A stretch of DNA of 64,000 nt, from the NCBI GenBank assembly GCA_004764695.1, contig SMSO01000005.1, positions 1,383,501-1,447,500 of the forward strand, given 5' to 3'. Below, in pieces: positions 42,280-54,754 of the stretch. Source of the DNA: Schizochytrium sp. TIO01 (lineage: Eukaryota; Sar; Bigyra; Thraustochytrida; Thraustochytriidae). Position numbers and translations under genes: made by a program. Every line of letters begins with the position of its first letter. The stretch's first letter is position 1. The notes beneath the pieces are model-generated. The model saw only the letters and a program-made list of their open reading frames with translations. It had not been told where the DNA came from and searched no databases.

Positions 42280-44796
42280 GATTCCTCAAATTCACGATGT
42301 TCACCTTCAAGAGAACCAAAGCTGCAGCAACTTCTACGTGAATCTTAAAAGTGAAGAGCTGTGCTCTTACAGAAGTTTGGCTAGGTTGTCCAATTCTTGA
42401 GAGCGTCAACGTGGTACAGCGCAAAATGTACCTAATCAAGGGTAGAGACTTCGCTTGATATCAAAACCGTCAACAGAAGAATCCCACTCAGTTATTGCTC
42501 AACCTGAGTTTATCTTGCTTTCGAGCGCCACTCGGGCCAGCGTCGTCTACGTCGCCCACACAGAGCAGATTGCTTCAAACTTTGTTTCTAGTCACGCCCA
42601 GGTCCAATGCTTTAGTAGTTTATATAGACGTCGTGTTCATGCAGGCGGGAACGCCCGAATTGAGGCGTCACGGGTCGATGCGGCACAGTTTTGGCAGGAG
42701 GGATAAGCAAACGCCACGGCACGCGATAGCGTGCGTTGGTGAAGCCGTTGGGGGATCTCTTATTGAGTCTTCGCGCCAATTGGCGGCTGCCTTTGAAGCT
42801 GTGTGCGAAGACAGCTTCGCGGAAGCTGGTGTACTGGAGCTGAGCGCCAGAAAAGGAAATGGAAAAGAAATAGAAGGAAAGTACAGGGAGCGGTAGAATC
42901 GTCATTTCGTTGGAGAAAATCCAACGAATATGACCCTTCGTTCTTTCTTGTGTCTGAGGAATCCAAGTGCGAGCGGCCTAAGATGGTCTCGCTCACTGTT
43001 ATAGAGAGAGCTGCGCATGCGTCGTTATTCCAAACCACGCAGGAATGAAAGAATCAAACACAAATGAGACAGAATGGCTACGCGGAAGGTAATTCATACG
43101 AATGTAGCGGCTTGCAATTGAGACAGAATGGCTACGCGGAAGGTAATTCATACGAATGTAGCGGCTTGCAAAATTGCCGCGACACCTAGAAGGATAGAGG
43201 TAATGTAATATTGAACATGCTGACCAGAATTTAGAAGTCAAACCTTCAGATTGTTTGTTTAGAAAACACCAGCTGTATATATGGTGAGGTTTGAGTTTAA
43301 GCGGTTTACTTTTACATAATGGGAGATTGGAATGTCAAGAGCTGAGAGCACATATGCGCTCACAATTTATCTCGAGTGGGAGACTTGGCATCACCGTCGT
43401 ATTGTTTGAGTGTTATTGTTATGTGGAAACAATCACTGTTGCGTTTCTATAATAGATCTACTTTTGACTCAGAGTTCAAGCTAAGATCTCATGGAATAAG
43501 GACTATTTATAAATCCTTTTGTGTTACTGTTCCACTTTGTGTTTGACGGTTATGTGTATTGGAAAGAAGATAGTCCCTGCTTAATTGTCAGTGACAAGTT
43601 CAATGGCTTCACTGAGTCCAAGAGCAACCTCATAGTTGGTGGGTATGCTGGTTGCGAAGATGTTCATAGTACATCTCAGCCTAAGAAACTAGACGTGAGT
43701 TCTTGAAGATGTAGAGACCAACAGAAACGATATATTACACCATGAATCAGTCTCTACCCTAAATTTGTCGTCCATTTTGCGCAATCATACTGTAGGAGTT
43801 CCTGTAGATGTAGGCCGGACGAATGAACTGTCCGTTTCGAGATTTAAATGTTAAATTCATCCAGGTAAAAACGCAGATAGTAATGATGTTAGCGATTTGT
43901 TGTGCATATTAGCTACAAACTTCCCATAGAAGACCAAAACTTGGACAATTTCACGAGTATGATACGTACAGAACATGAGAAGAACTGAACGAGTTGCTAA
44001 AACCAAGAAATCCGGAACCTGACGTGAGAGCAAATCTAGTAGGTATTGAACGAAACACCAGTTTAAAACCGTGAGACAGATCAATGCATAGTTCCTTGTG
44101 GCAAATTTGTGCAAAGGTGCTTCAGTCGTCGCCAATGTTTGTAAAAGCGGAAGCGACAGGATTGTTCAGAAGCGCAAGTTGGATGGGAGAAATTCTCGAC
44201 TATAATATTTATTACTGTGCTTTTGTGGTTCGGAGAGGGTATCTTACAAGTCGATTGACAAAGGCGGAGGTGAAGTGACGGTGGGTCTGCACAGTATTTA
44301 TGCTTGAGCGTCAGCCTTGGAATTTGTGGTGAGTTTGTTTATGCAGTGGTTTGAAAAGAAGGAAAGGAAAACATCTGCAAGAGTTCGGCGTTTTCCCGGC
44401 TGAGGGAAAGAAGAATGTGAGAGTTTGAGGGTCCTAGTCGAACAATCTTCAGCGATATGAGCTATGATTTCATTTACATTCATATGTGCGTGCCACCAAA
44501 CGTACCACGTCTTCTCTTAAGGGGAGATCTGTGCGAAATTCGTTGAAAAGGTCTTCAAACAACGAACACTACAATTTGTGTGAACAATTACAGGCTTTGA
44601 TTGAAATCATGGTTTCCTGTGCGAAGGGTTTTTCCTGGAGAAAACGTTGCTGACGGAAGACTTCGTCAGCGAAGGGCTGGCGATGAATTGCAAATTAAAG
44701 AAATGTCGAAGTCCACCAGCCTCAGCAAACATTCTAATAGTCAACTAAGCTTAGCTAACTTGAACTCACTTGGTGGCTCATCTGCCATGCTGACGT
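42280..44796. other. spacer with one tandem duplication
   Basis: About 2.5 kb, no supported gene. A 54-bp tandem duplication lies at 43065-43172. It ends at the left boundary proposed for the transposon-like element. Confidence 0.55.
43065..43172. repeat. 54-bp tandem duplication
   Basis: Two head-to-tail copies (43065-43118 and 43119-43172) differ at a single terminal base. Recent origin likely. Confidence 0.93.
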
Positions 44797-47700
44797 GAGC
44801 TCAAAAAAAAAACTCGCGGGGGGGGGAGAGAACATAGGAGAGAACAGGCGAAAATCTGGGGGGAAATTCTACTTTTCCTCACAAAATCATTGTGTTGGCG
44901 AGTTTTTTGATATGCATTTTATAAGATATATGGCTTTAACTGTGGGACGCGGCATGACATTTAGCTTTTAATTTAAAACTCTTTATGAATTTTGTTACTG
45001 GTTTTAGCAAGAACACTCAGTGATAATCTTCCTCTAATTCCACTGAAAATAATTAAGTGTATCACCACTGGGTCTCCTCACAAGGATGTTACATATTTCT
45101 GGTAAACTGGCACATCCACCTCAACGAATACTACGCCGACGTTTCACTGATGCAATTTAATACTGGACTTTGATGGTGGTTAAGCTCGTATTCCTTGGGC
45201 TCGAATACATGTGCAAAGAGACTTGGAAATATTCACTGGATGATCAGGGCATATTAAATGATACTTTGAGGTAGCGAAACTCAACAACGAGGTAAACATC
45301 AAACACGAAAATGATGCAATTTTCATCACGTTGCAAGCTTCGCCAGGCGACAGCCACTCCCGGGGACAATGATCAGGAATCCTTGAGTCATGAGGATATC
45401 AGAAAGGATCTGGAAGGCTTAAATGAAAGCGCTAATGTAGATGAGGAGAAGCGCGAGACTACGATCACCTTAATCCAACAAAAATTTATCGACAGCTGCA
45501 AAGACACACTTGATAAAATGGATATCAAAACATGCCAGTCCCTGTACGACATTGTTCCTGATGGGACAATCACTTGGCTCCAGAAACCCAAACTGCCGAA
45601 AGTAAAAAGAGGTCAACAAATTGCACCAGAGTACTTTCACCAGCGCAGCGTTGGGTTATGGCATCCAGCAAAAATGTATGCGTCGATGAACAATCGCATG
45701 CCATGTCCATACTGCAACCAAAAAGCGCATTTGGGTGAACCTCTTGTCAGCGTCTCTGGTGACGATGGCTTCTGGGCACCAAATTACCGAGAGATTGCTG
45801 GTGCGACTGCAAATTGGTTTCTCGTGGCTCGAAAGTATAAATGTAAAAAGTGCAATAAAGAGTTTCGCAATACAAGTGAGGATGTTCTTCGTTTGTGCCC
45901 TGCTGACGTACGGATACGCTTTGGCCTGACCTTAACCCCACGCCACGGGATTGAAACAGAGGTTAGCCAACGTCTCAGCCAATTGTGGTTGAAAAGTCCC
46001 GCGTGGGCTGCAGATGCTTTCAATGAGGCTCAGGTACGGAACCATAATCGTCTAGAGTACTTTTACTATGCATCAAGCTTAGGAGAACACACTCGGCGCT
46101 TCGATGAAGCTGGCCCCAATACAATCCCAAGTTTTTTTCAAAAGCAAGCAGTGAACTCGACAAATACGCTCAAATCTAAGATTCAATTCCAGCCCGAAAA
46201 ATGTTCTGCTGAGGTTTTGAGAAAGGAGACGGCTGCTCGTGAATTACTGGAATTTGATTTAAAGCAAATCAAGAGTTTGGGAGAAAAAAAGATTAAAATC
46301 CTAAAGTCTGCTCTCAATATCTCTACAGTTGTTGATGTCTTCCATGAGCTTAAGAACATCCTAGATACAAAAAACGGCGAGAAAATCAAGCAACTCAGCA
46401 CTGCTCGACGTGAGAGGGACCGAACGAGGGTTATAGAGGGTTGGAAAGAACTTTTGGAGACTACAATCAACCAGATACTCCGAGAAAAGGACTTACTGAG
46501 CGTGGAGTATGCTCGAATGGTTATCCAGCAGCGCAACGAGCGACTTGCCCGAGACAAGATCAATAAAGAATCTGCCGAGCAAGCAGCTGAGCAAGCGAGC
46601 AAACAGGTCGACCAGACAAATCAATCAGCATCGTGCTCAAATGAAGAAGAAACGCAAGAGAAATCAATCACGGCTCCTGAAAATTTTGGCAACTTCGACA
46701 TGGAGTACAACGGATATCGATTAAGCTCCAAATTTCTCGACGAATTATGTATTGACCAGTTTAAAGGAGAGGCAAGACCTTTGCTTCGCGAAATTGCGTC
46801 ATACAGCGCCAGGTATATCGCTATCGATTGCACGTTCCGGTTTCCCGAGCGCTGTAAACTTCGATTCCAAGACCAAGACAAATCCTTTAGGATATACCAG
46901 CCATATCAAGCCCTACTCACAATCAGTAACGAACACAACCAGATTATATTCTATTGTGGGTTGGCGAACAGTGAGAACGAGAGGGAAATAAGAGAAGCTT
47001 TAGGACGATTCGTCAAGCTACGCCAGGAAATGCATGGTCGGGATTACCGGCCTGAATGTATTTGGACAGATACATGTTGTGGAAAATTAAATAAATGCCT
47101 ATCACAAATTTTCAAGGGAGTCCCCATCAAGCTCGATTTGTTTCACTGGCTCAAGCGTTGGGAGCAAATAATGGTGAAAAGCAGCAACGAAAGCCGAGCA
47201 CCTCGTACTGCATTCATGACTGCATTAGCAAACGCTGTTCTTCAGCGCGACCACAAGCGAGTGAAGCAGGTTCAACAGGAACATAAGAGTAAGAGCAACT
47301 TCACAAAAGATCGGCTTATCAATCAAGCTGTTGAAACCCGAATCCCACAACCAGAGGTTCTATATAAGCGCATCATGGAAGTTTTTAAGACTCACTATAT
47401 TATGAACTCGAAGATGGATCTCAGTGCTGACCTGCTTCATCGCGTACGAGAGCGTTGCAAACCAAGATCTGGTAACGCTTGTGTAGAACATTTCGGACCC
47501 TATCCAAATGGGTTTCGGCATGGATTATTTTTATCTAAGACCGCCACAGGGGTTGGCCTAGACAAGTATATTGCAGGCCTTTTTGAACATGTTCATAAGG
47601 GCTGCTTGAGCGACCCTCCAGGTCTCGTTCTACAGACTAAAATCAATGGCAAAAATCATCTTGTGGGAAATAGAGGTACTAATGCAAATGAGGTGTTCCA

Positions 47701-50700
47701 TCGTATGTTGAACCAGGCTGTTGCAAGTGCTACCATTGGTATTGTTCGTGCTGACGCGCTACTCACCAAAGTGGTTGCTAAATACAATCGTTCCAGAATG
47801 ATTGAGATAAAAGGTTTACCTTCGTATTTAATTCACCAACCATTCAGCCACCACCTCACGATAAACTCCCTCGTCAATGATGCGTTCAATGGTAAAATCG
47901 AGCATAATGAGCTCCCTTATCCAGATGCACGACTGCCTTTGTGCGTTTCTCATGACTTACATATGGGATTCAGCATGATGCCAAGTGTTGGTTCTGTTTT
48001 GGAGTCTAATCATATAATGAGGACGCGAGCCACTGTGGTGCCGATTTTCTTCGACAGCACGGAGAACTCAACACTGGCGCATGCCGTAGAGCAAGCCATT
48101 GCTGTGATATTTGCCTTTGCAAAAGCTCTCGCACGACCAGAACATAAAAGAAAAGCCATAAGTTACCTCCAGAAAGTTCTTCGAAAACTAACGGGAGGAG
48201 GGGTACCCACCGAAACAGATCGATCAGTCCTCGACGAGGCTGGCATCGATAAAAAATTGAAAGACCACATCAGCTTGCGCCTGATAGCAATGAATATACT
48301 AGTAAACGGCAGCCTTTTCACTAAAGGAGAGAACGGTGACAAGCCTGAACCTCAAGGTGATATTGGTGTTCAGAGAGTCCTTTCAACTTGTGTAGAAATT
48401 CTTGAAGATTGTATAAGTACAGACTCTGATTCTGAGGAATTTAAAGAAAGGATCAAAATATCGTGCGTACAGTTAGAACCGCCTGAACACGAGGATGACC
48501 CAATATCAGAATTAGTGGTTGGTAGCTCAAACGCTGATATTCATCTGCACATTGGATGTTCTGTTCGAAAAAATATTACAAATCTTCCAAAAGCGCAGCT
48601 TGCTTCTGCGCCAAGGGTAAAAAAAGGCTTGTTCCCTGCCGAAGAGGCAAGGCCTGACCGTACCCGTTGGATTGCATTCTGTGAAGATCCTTTGCCAAAT
48701 CGATCTGGAACCTCTCTGACTGATGACGTCTCGTGGGAGAGAGTTCTCAGCGAAAATAGTGGGGATGATGCCGAGCAAACGGTGGAATGTAGGAAGAAGC
48801 AGCAGCAAGTACTGTCGGCATCTTATACAACTTGCGGCATAAAAGGCTCTGGTTGGGCCAGACCTCGCCCCAAGGACCTCATAGGAGCTAGCACGCCTTG
48901 CCCATTCAAAATGAAAGGTAAGCCCGAACAGCAGGACAAAGTGGAGCAAGACTTTTATTTATATCTTCTTAAAACCAAAAACTTCAATCGAAAAGCTGCG
49001 CCCATTCTGTCTAACAGCTTCGAAAGCTTTGCACAGTTGTGGAATCGATACGCTTGTCCTGCAGGGGATCTTGACGGTCTTTTCCTTCCGAAGCTTGATT
49101 CCGTGCAGATCTCTCATCCGGGCGACTTGAGGGAATATCTGAAACCAAAGACGGCGTTCCTACTCAGGCAATATGCAGATTTTCTGAATCAGAGAGATAG
49201 CATTTCTGCCAAAAATCGAAAACTAATGCTAGCGTCCAAGTTAGAGCACATGACTGAGCCATTGGTCGACGTACCTGTTACTGCAGATGGTGCTTTGGTG
49301 CATCCCTTGCATCTATTGGAAAGTATCAGAGAGCTGGACTATTCAACACGTTGCAATCTGGAAGCGAACATCATAAACGAAGAACTCCTCTCTCGGCATC
49401 CCTCTCTGGAACGATTTGACACAGCAGAGTTGAGGTCAATTATGACGAAGAACTTCCCCCTTGCACCTCAACAAACCTTTTTCCAATTCAAGCATTTGAA
49501 AAGTAAACGAAAGAGCATCTGGCGAGCTCCTGAAAATCTGAGCAAGTGCAAGTACTGTCAGTCTTGCTATGCACCAAGAGAAGGGCACCCCACGCCATTT
49601 GGCGCTGAGTGCAAACTTCAGACCTGCGAAGCAACAATTTCTGCCCTGGACAGTTTACCACCCACAGACTTTTTCGGGTCTGAAAAAAGAAGGGCTCAAG
49701 CGATAGCCCCTAAAGAACATACTGTAGATGTCCCCAAGGTTGGAAATGTACGCGGTGTCAAAATGCAACCAAGACAAGGAGGACCTGTGCGAACGTTTAA
49801 CTCAAAATGCACAGCGTTCTGGAAAGCTTCAGCAAAGGTGTTCAGTCTTCTGAAGAGCTCCATTTCTCCCAAGCACTCTGTTTTTACAAGTGGAAAACAC
49901 TTTGTTCATTCAAACAACATCACTATGAATCATACGTTTCTAGAGTTTGGCATGTGTCAAAGGCTGTTCTTAGACTCTCATGGGAACTTGCCATGCTCCG
50001 AATCAACTAACCCCGAATCTTTCGGGGAACCTTTATCATGGATGCAAGGGGATGCAATGGATGCATGGTGTGCTACCTGCTGCGAAGAAAATCGCGTTAT
50101 GAAGCCTGCAGAAAGAAAGAAGTGTCACGGAACCGCATTTGTACCTAGCACCGCACTTCAATTCCTCACAAGTTCGGTAGATGACCGACACGATTTGTTT
50201 ATATCGTCTGTATGCAATGCGATTGCAAATGCCACACCAAGAGGCCATTTTCAAAAGGACAGCTCCTCAACGAGGTCAATCTATATTCCAGATGTCATTG
50301 AATATGTTATGCTACCGTTTTGTACAGGAAGTCATTGGCAGCTTCTTTATTTTAACCAAAGGCAAGCGCGTGTTGTCTTTTACGACCCATTAAGTACCTT
50401 GCATGAACCGAGCCACGTGATGAAAGTATTTGGCGATGCCATCCGTCTTTTTGGAGCTGAAGACTGGGAGATCGAGATTAGGCGAGGCAACCAAAAAAAC
50501 GGTGTGGATTGCGGATATCACGTATCTACTCTAATGTATACTTTATGGCGTGGAGATGTAGCTGAAGAAGTTGCTCACCAGGAAATTCAAGATGAACATA
50601 TGAATGAAGTTTATCGTAGGGCATTTGCGATGGACATTGTTCGTGGAATCTGGAGGGTTTACAATATTTCATATTTACAGGTCTATTGGGCAGCCAGATC

Positions 50701-50971
50701 TGACGCAAGGGGGTCTACGCATTTAAATTTAATCTTAGCTGCGATCAAAAATCCCAACCAAGCAATGTCAAGTCAAAGTCAAGCTCAAGCGCCTCAGATT
50801 TCAGCGACTGAGTTTTCAAGTCAAGTCGCCGTTACTGTTAGCTAGACTCATATAATATATAAGAACTAAGAACAGAACACCGTTCCAGAACACCCTTGAG
50901 AACACTGTTCTAGAACACCAATGAGTCTCCCATATTAATTCATAGGCGTTCTAAGCGCGAGTTTTTTGCTC
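44797..50971. mobile_element. candidate DNA transposon with transposase-Ulp1 gene
   Basis: A proposed 6.2-kb unit around the 1844-codon gene. At 44797-44818 there is GAGCTC, A10, then CTCGCG. At 50955-50971 the other strand reads GAGC, A6, CTCGCG, so a short imperfect inverted repeat brackets the gene. Inside each end are copies of AGAACA (44829, 44841; 50869, 50887, 50899, 50912), which could be transposase-binding sites. No clear target-site duplication was found, and a further CGAGTTTTTTGA at 44899-44910 complicates the left end. Boundaries are therefore tentative. Confidence 0.45.
45311..50845 (+). CDS. transposase-like protein with C-terminal Ulp1 cysteine protease
   Basis: One uninterrupted frame of 1844 residues. 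An N-terminal zinc ribbon has C132-x2-C135 and C178-x2-C181. A DDE-like core follows with IAIDCTF (D506), IWTDTC (D587), a KLDLFHWLKRW segment (D609) and GTNANEVFHRMLN (E794), the order and context seen in RNase H-fold transposases. More cysteine clusters lie near 1413 (CKYCQSC) and about 1580-1600. The last ~200 residues form a Ulp1/C48 protease: GSHW (H1675), YDPLS (D1692), an oxyanion Q1728 and NGVDCGYH (C1734), so the triad looks complete. Such proteases deSUMOylate. MULE/Kaonashi and KDZ elements carry similar fusions; the exact superfamily is not settled. No break suggests recent activity or domestication. Confidence 0.82.
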   Translation: MMQFSSRCKLRQATATPGDNDQESLSHEDIRKDLEGLNESANVDEEKRETTITLIQQKFIDSCKDTLDKMDIKTCQSLYDIVPDGTITWLQKPKLPKVKRGQQIAPEYFHQRSVGLWHPAKMYASMNNRMPCPYCNQKAHLGEPLVSVSGDDGFWAPNYREIAGATANWFLVARKYKCKKCNKEFRNTSEDVLRLCPADVRIRFGLTLTPRHGIETEVSQRLSQLWLKSPAWAADAFNEAQVRNHNRLEYFYYASSLGEHTRRFDEAGPNTIPSFFQKQAVNSTNTLKSKIQFQPEKCSAEVLRKETAARELLEFDLKQIKSLGEKKIKILKSALNISTVVDVFHELKNILDTKNGEKIKQLSTARRERDRTRVIEGWKELLETTINQILREKDLLSVEYARMVIQQRNERLARDKINKESAEQAAEQASKQVDQTNQSASCSNEEETQEKSITAPENFGNFDMEYNGYRLSSKFLDELCIDQFKGEARPLLREIASYSARYIAIDCTFRFPERCKLRFQDQDKSFRIYQPYQALLTISNEHNQIIFYCGLANSENEREIREALGRFVKLRQEMHGRDYRPECIWTDTCCGKLNKCLSQIFKGVPIKLDLFHWLKRWEQIMVKSSNESRAPRTAFMTALANAVLQRDHKRVKQVQQEHKSKSNFTKDRLINQAVETRIPQPEVLYKRIMEVFKTHYIMNSKMDLSADLLHRVRERCKPRSGNACVEHFGPYPNGFRHGLFLSKTATGVGLDKYIAGLFEHVHKGCLSDPPGLVLQTKINGKNHLVGNRGTNANEVFHRMLNQAVASATIGIVRADALLTKVVAKYNRSRMIEIKGLPSYLIHQPFSHHLTINSLVNDAFNGKIEHNELPYPDARLPLCVSHDLHMGFSMMPSVGSVLESNHIMRTRATVVPIFFDSTENSTLAHAVEQAIAVIFAFAKALARPEHKRKAISYLQKVLRKLTGGGVPTETDRSVLDEAGIDKKLKDHISLRLIAMNILVNGSLFTKGENGDKPEPQGDIGVQRVLSTCVEILEDCISTDSDSEEFKERIKISCVQLEPPEHEDDPISELVVGSSNADIHLHIGCSVRKNITNLPKAQLASAPRVKKGLFPAEEARPDRTRWIAFCEDPLPNRSGTSLTDDVSWERVLSENSGDDAEQTVECRKKQQQVLSASYTTCGIKGSGWARPRPKDLIGASTPCPFKMKGKPEQQDKVEQDFYLYLLKTKNFNRKAAPILSNSFESFAQLWNRYACPAGDLDGLFLPKLDSVQISHPGDLREYLKPKTAFLLRQYADFLNQRDSISAKNRKLMLASKLEHMTEPLVDVPVTADGALVHPLHLLESIRELDYSTRCNLEANIINEELLSRHPSLERFDTAELRSIMTKNFPLAPQQTFFQFKHLKSKRKSIWRAPENLSKCKYCQSCYAPREGHPTPFGAECKLQTCEATISALDSLPPTDFFGSEKRRAQAIAPKEHTVDVPKVGNVRGVKMQPRQGGPVRTFNSKCTAFWKASAKVFSLLKSSISPKHSVFTSGKHFVHSNNITMNHTFLEFGMCQRLFLDSHGNLPCSESTNPESFGEPLSWMQGDAMDAWCATCCEENRVMKPAERKKCHGTAFVPSTALQFLTSSVDDRHDLFISSVCNAIANATPRGHFQKDSSSTRSIYIPDVIEYVMLPFCTGSHWQLLYFNQRQARVVFYDPLSTLHEPSHVMKVFGDAIRLFGAEDWEIEIRRGNQKNGVDCGYHVSTLMYTLWRGDVAEEVAHQEIQDEHMNEVYRRAFAMDIVRGIWRVYNISYLQVYWAARSDARGSTHLNLILAAIKNPNQAMSSQSQAQAPQISATEFSSQVAVTVS

Positions 50972-53878
50972 TTTTGGAAGAGAGACTTTTGTCAGCATGG
51001 CAGACGAGCCCACTTGGTATATTTGTCTCTTTCCATATTTTAACTTTTTCCTTTTACCGAGTAGGTCAGTACACAATTTACGAAGGCTTAAGCGCCTAAT
51101 CTGGCGGAGAAAGACGGGGAGGATGCCCATGTTTCAAAAGAATTGAGCTTTGAAAGGAACTGAGATATCAATTGGTTGGACCAATAACCCGAATGATTGT
51201 TCTTAAGGTTCGGTTTCATATATTGAAACGAAGTTTTTAAAGGAGACACTACTTTTGCACTATCTTTCAGTCTTTTTATTCGATTTAAAAAATAAAATCC
51301 CTGTATTTTCAAAGAAACCTTAGTTCTTTGCTAATTTTGAAATAAATATATAAGATTAACAATTTAATAATAATCATAATAATAGTAATAATCATAATAA
51401 TCATAATACTAGAAACAAATTAATAATTAAGGGGTTAATAGATGTAGCAGTTCTCTTATTATTTTCCTTTATTCCTCGCAACTATACTGATTGCCCGCCA
51501 TGATTATATCAATCAAAAGCACGTTGGTTTATTTATTCTAAGTCCTTCCCTCTTGAAACCTATCATCATCCCAAATGCATTTTCCAAGTCCATGCGAATT
51601 TTCTAATCTTCAAAAAGAGAAAAATAACAAAATGGTGAGTTACGGAAGCCCTGGCCACAATATCGGTTATGAGTGTTATCAGTTTGGCACAACATGTTTC
51701 ATGATTAATATGTGCTATAACTCCATATTGTCAGCCTGTCCCAATATAATGGTCCAAGATTCTTATTGTGCACTTTAAAGTGTACTTCGGAGCAAGTCTT
51801 TGCAAAAAGCCCGTATCACCTGAAACGTGTTTATGCCAAAAGCGTCCACCACCAGTTAAAACCTCTGATAAAATAATTTGAGCAGGTACAACTAGCTGAC
51901 ATATGATAAAGCTTTCATCTATGAAACGAGAGAGAAGGCCTAAGCAGGCTTTGTTTTGCTTTGTTTTTTTCAATCAAAGGGGTCACTCAGGTGGCAAATG
52001 TTAAGTACGCCCGCGATCGGCATCCCAATATGTTGGCCTTCATAGAAAGGCTGGAGATGAAAACAGCAATGGTGATGATGCATTTTGGGCTTGAGCGAGG
52101 ATATCACCATAAGTATTTCTAGTAAGCTGCGGTTAACTAATGCCACATTCGGTTTGGCTTTGGGCTATATATTTGGGTAAATGGTTGGTTGGATTTGGCT
52201 TTCAATTAAAATATACAACATCTAAGGCTGGAAAAAGCTGCCGGAAGCTGCCGGAAGCTGTCGAAAGCTGTTTCATCATGAGGACCATATTCTCTGCGCT
52301 CGTGAGGATTCCAACCAAAATAGACCATCATCGTAAAAGCTTTGGTAGCATCAGTCTCGCCGTGATCATATTAGTATCAATTGATTGCTAGGGCCAATCT
52401 GGAGGTGAGTTACAAATCAGAGAAAGTAGTAGTGATAGGTTCCTGAGAGATTGATTGTACTTCGTAGATCAAACTATCAGTAACATAACATATCCATTTC
52501 TTTGATCCTTGCGCTCAATAGTTTGCCGAGCTATCATAAATGAGTGAGCGACATATGGTTAATAAACTAAAGCAATGTGAAAGGCTAGTGCTGTTTTTTG
52601 GGGGGCTTGGCTGAGCCTGTAACTCCATTTTTCTTGGTTTAGTTTGAACGGTTGTTATTAAATTTTTAATCAAAAATCACTATCTACCTTGCTGACTTAT
52701 TTTATGATCATTCATTCCAACTTCCTTATTTACATTTACATAATTTTTTATTTATTTATTTTTTAAGTTTAAACATAGCTAATGATAAATAAATAAAGAA
52801 GCTAAAACGTTTTTTGTTTTTTTTTAAATAAAGGAAAAAGGAAAGAATGAAATATTTTATTTTAAGTTTTTCCTTTTTTCCCCCTTTCTTTTTTCAATAT
52901 CTAAATATATATTTTAAAGAAATACATAGCAATAATAAGAGCGTTTTCAGCTCCCTTCGATTCTGTGAAATGGTTTTATCGATTGTCTGATCTTGATAGT
53001 CATTGATTGATTGTCTATGGAGACGCAATCGACCAGATCGTTGGGTGTCGTCGAGAGAGCACAGGGGCCGGTCCAGACGTCCCAGCCACTGGAGATCACA
53101 GCAGCAAGAGCAGATAGCCGCGATCTTTTCGTCTCAAAAACACGCAAAGTAAAGTAAAGTATAATTGTGAAAGGAAAGATGAACCAGGCATAATTACTTT
53201 GTGACTTGATTTCCAATGCGCATCTTCGTCATCGATCGCAACATACGCGGAGTCCAGAAGAACTTGGCACGGGAAGCGGACCTCGTTAATTCATTCCTGC
53301 CAGTGCAGGTCAACTTTTGTGTGGTGTGACAAAAACTGCACCCCGATCAACTCGGATACGATACACATGCAGGTCCGCAACTGGTAGATTGCAACGATCG
53401 AACTTACTTGCATCGCCAGCGAGTGCCTGCCTGTTTGTTTGCCTGCCTCAAGTCGAACTTCAAGTTGAATACCGAGTGGCTAAGTTAGCAATGACGACTG
53501 CCTGGGCAACGCATTCTACCAGTTGGTCCCATGGAGTTATGGGCTCGCCTGAGCTCAAGACCAAAAAGCCTTGCTCGGAGCTCAAGACCAAAGCCATGCT
53601 TGCCTAGCCGCTCAAGCAGCTGCCTGCTTTCTCACGGGCTAGGCGCCAGCTTGCGTTCACGCTTGTGCATATGCCTACGGCCAGGAAGATAGATCGATAG
53701 CTACGCTGATCCTCGCAGTGCGGTGCCTCCTCCCGCTTTGCCTCGACCCGGTTCAACCGCTGCTTTGCCCATATGAGGAGTTCTGCGTCAGCTCGAGCTG
53801 CATGCTCTTTGGCAAGCAAGGAGCACAGACGGCAGGCACAGCAGCACCCGACAGTCACTCTGACAGTCACTCTGACCC

Positions 53879-53906
53879 TCAGTCAGTCAGTCAGTCAGTC
53901 AGTCAG
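53879..53906. repeat. (CAGT)n array
   Basis: Seven perfect CAGT units just after related CAGTCACTCTGA repeats. Confidence 0.93.
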
Positions 53907-54045
53907 ACGCCAGGACTCTGAAACGAGAACCGACTGACAGCGCAGCGGCCTCGACGACGATGAGGCCTCCCTGCAGGACCTGCGTGCATCGAGTCGAGAG
54001 CAGGTTGGTCCCGACTCCAGTGCGACAACCGTGCATGCCATCGAC

Positions 54046-54107
54046 CAATCGTCAATCGTCAATCGTCCATCAATCGTCAATCGTCGATCGATCGTCAATC
54101 GATCGAG
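54046..54107. repeat. (ATCGTCA)n imperfect array
   Basis: Several seven-base ATCGTCA units, some changed to ATCGTCC or ATCGATCG. Confidence 0.9.
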
Positions 54108-54754
54108 GAAGGATGGAAGGGTGGCAGGATGGCAGGAAGGCAAGAAGCGCGACCTCGCGAAAGTCAGCCATGCAGCGCATGTATGCGTGGGGCTCGCAAG
54201 TGGGTTATAGCGAGCGCCTACAGTGCAAAGTTTACCACCGCAAGTGCGTTATAGGAGGCGCGCAAGTAGAGAATGCCGGATTCTAATGGCACTAGGGTCT
54301 CCAGCAGCCTTCACAGACAGACTTGGACTCGAGGCCACATGGCCTCCTCCAGCCAGCGACGCCTGGCAAGGGCAGGGACGGGCGGAGGCCAGCTCGCTCA
54401 GCTGAGGCCAGCTCGACCAATGCAGGAGCTCGCGGGGACCTGGCAGGACCGCTCGTAGCGCAACGGCTGAGTCGCGAGGGCTTGTTTGCGCAGCGAGGCG
54501 TGGAGGTCCGTCATCAGCGGAGGACCTGTAAGTGGAAAAAGGCAACAGAACGAAGCAGGCAGGCTGGTTCCACAACTTGGAGAACGAGGATCAAGGGCCA
54601 TACAGGAGTTTGGCACGAGCTCAGTTCGGGTCCAACAACAAACAGCACGCGAGTTACTGCTTGCGTTGACTTTGACTTTGACTTTGGCTTGTTTGTTTGT
54701 TTTATTTATATTTTTATTTATATTTTTATTTATTTTATAATTAAATTTTTATTT

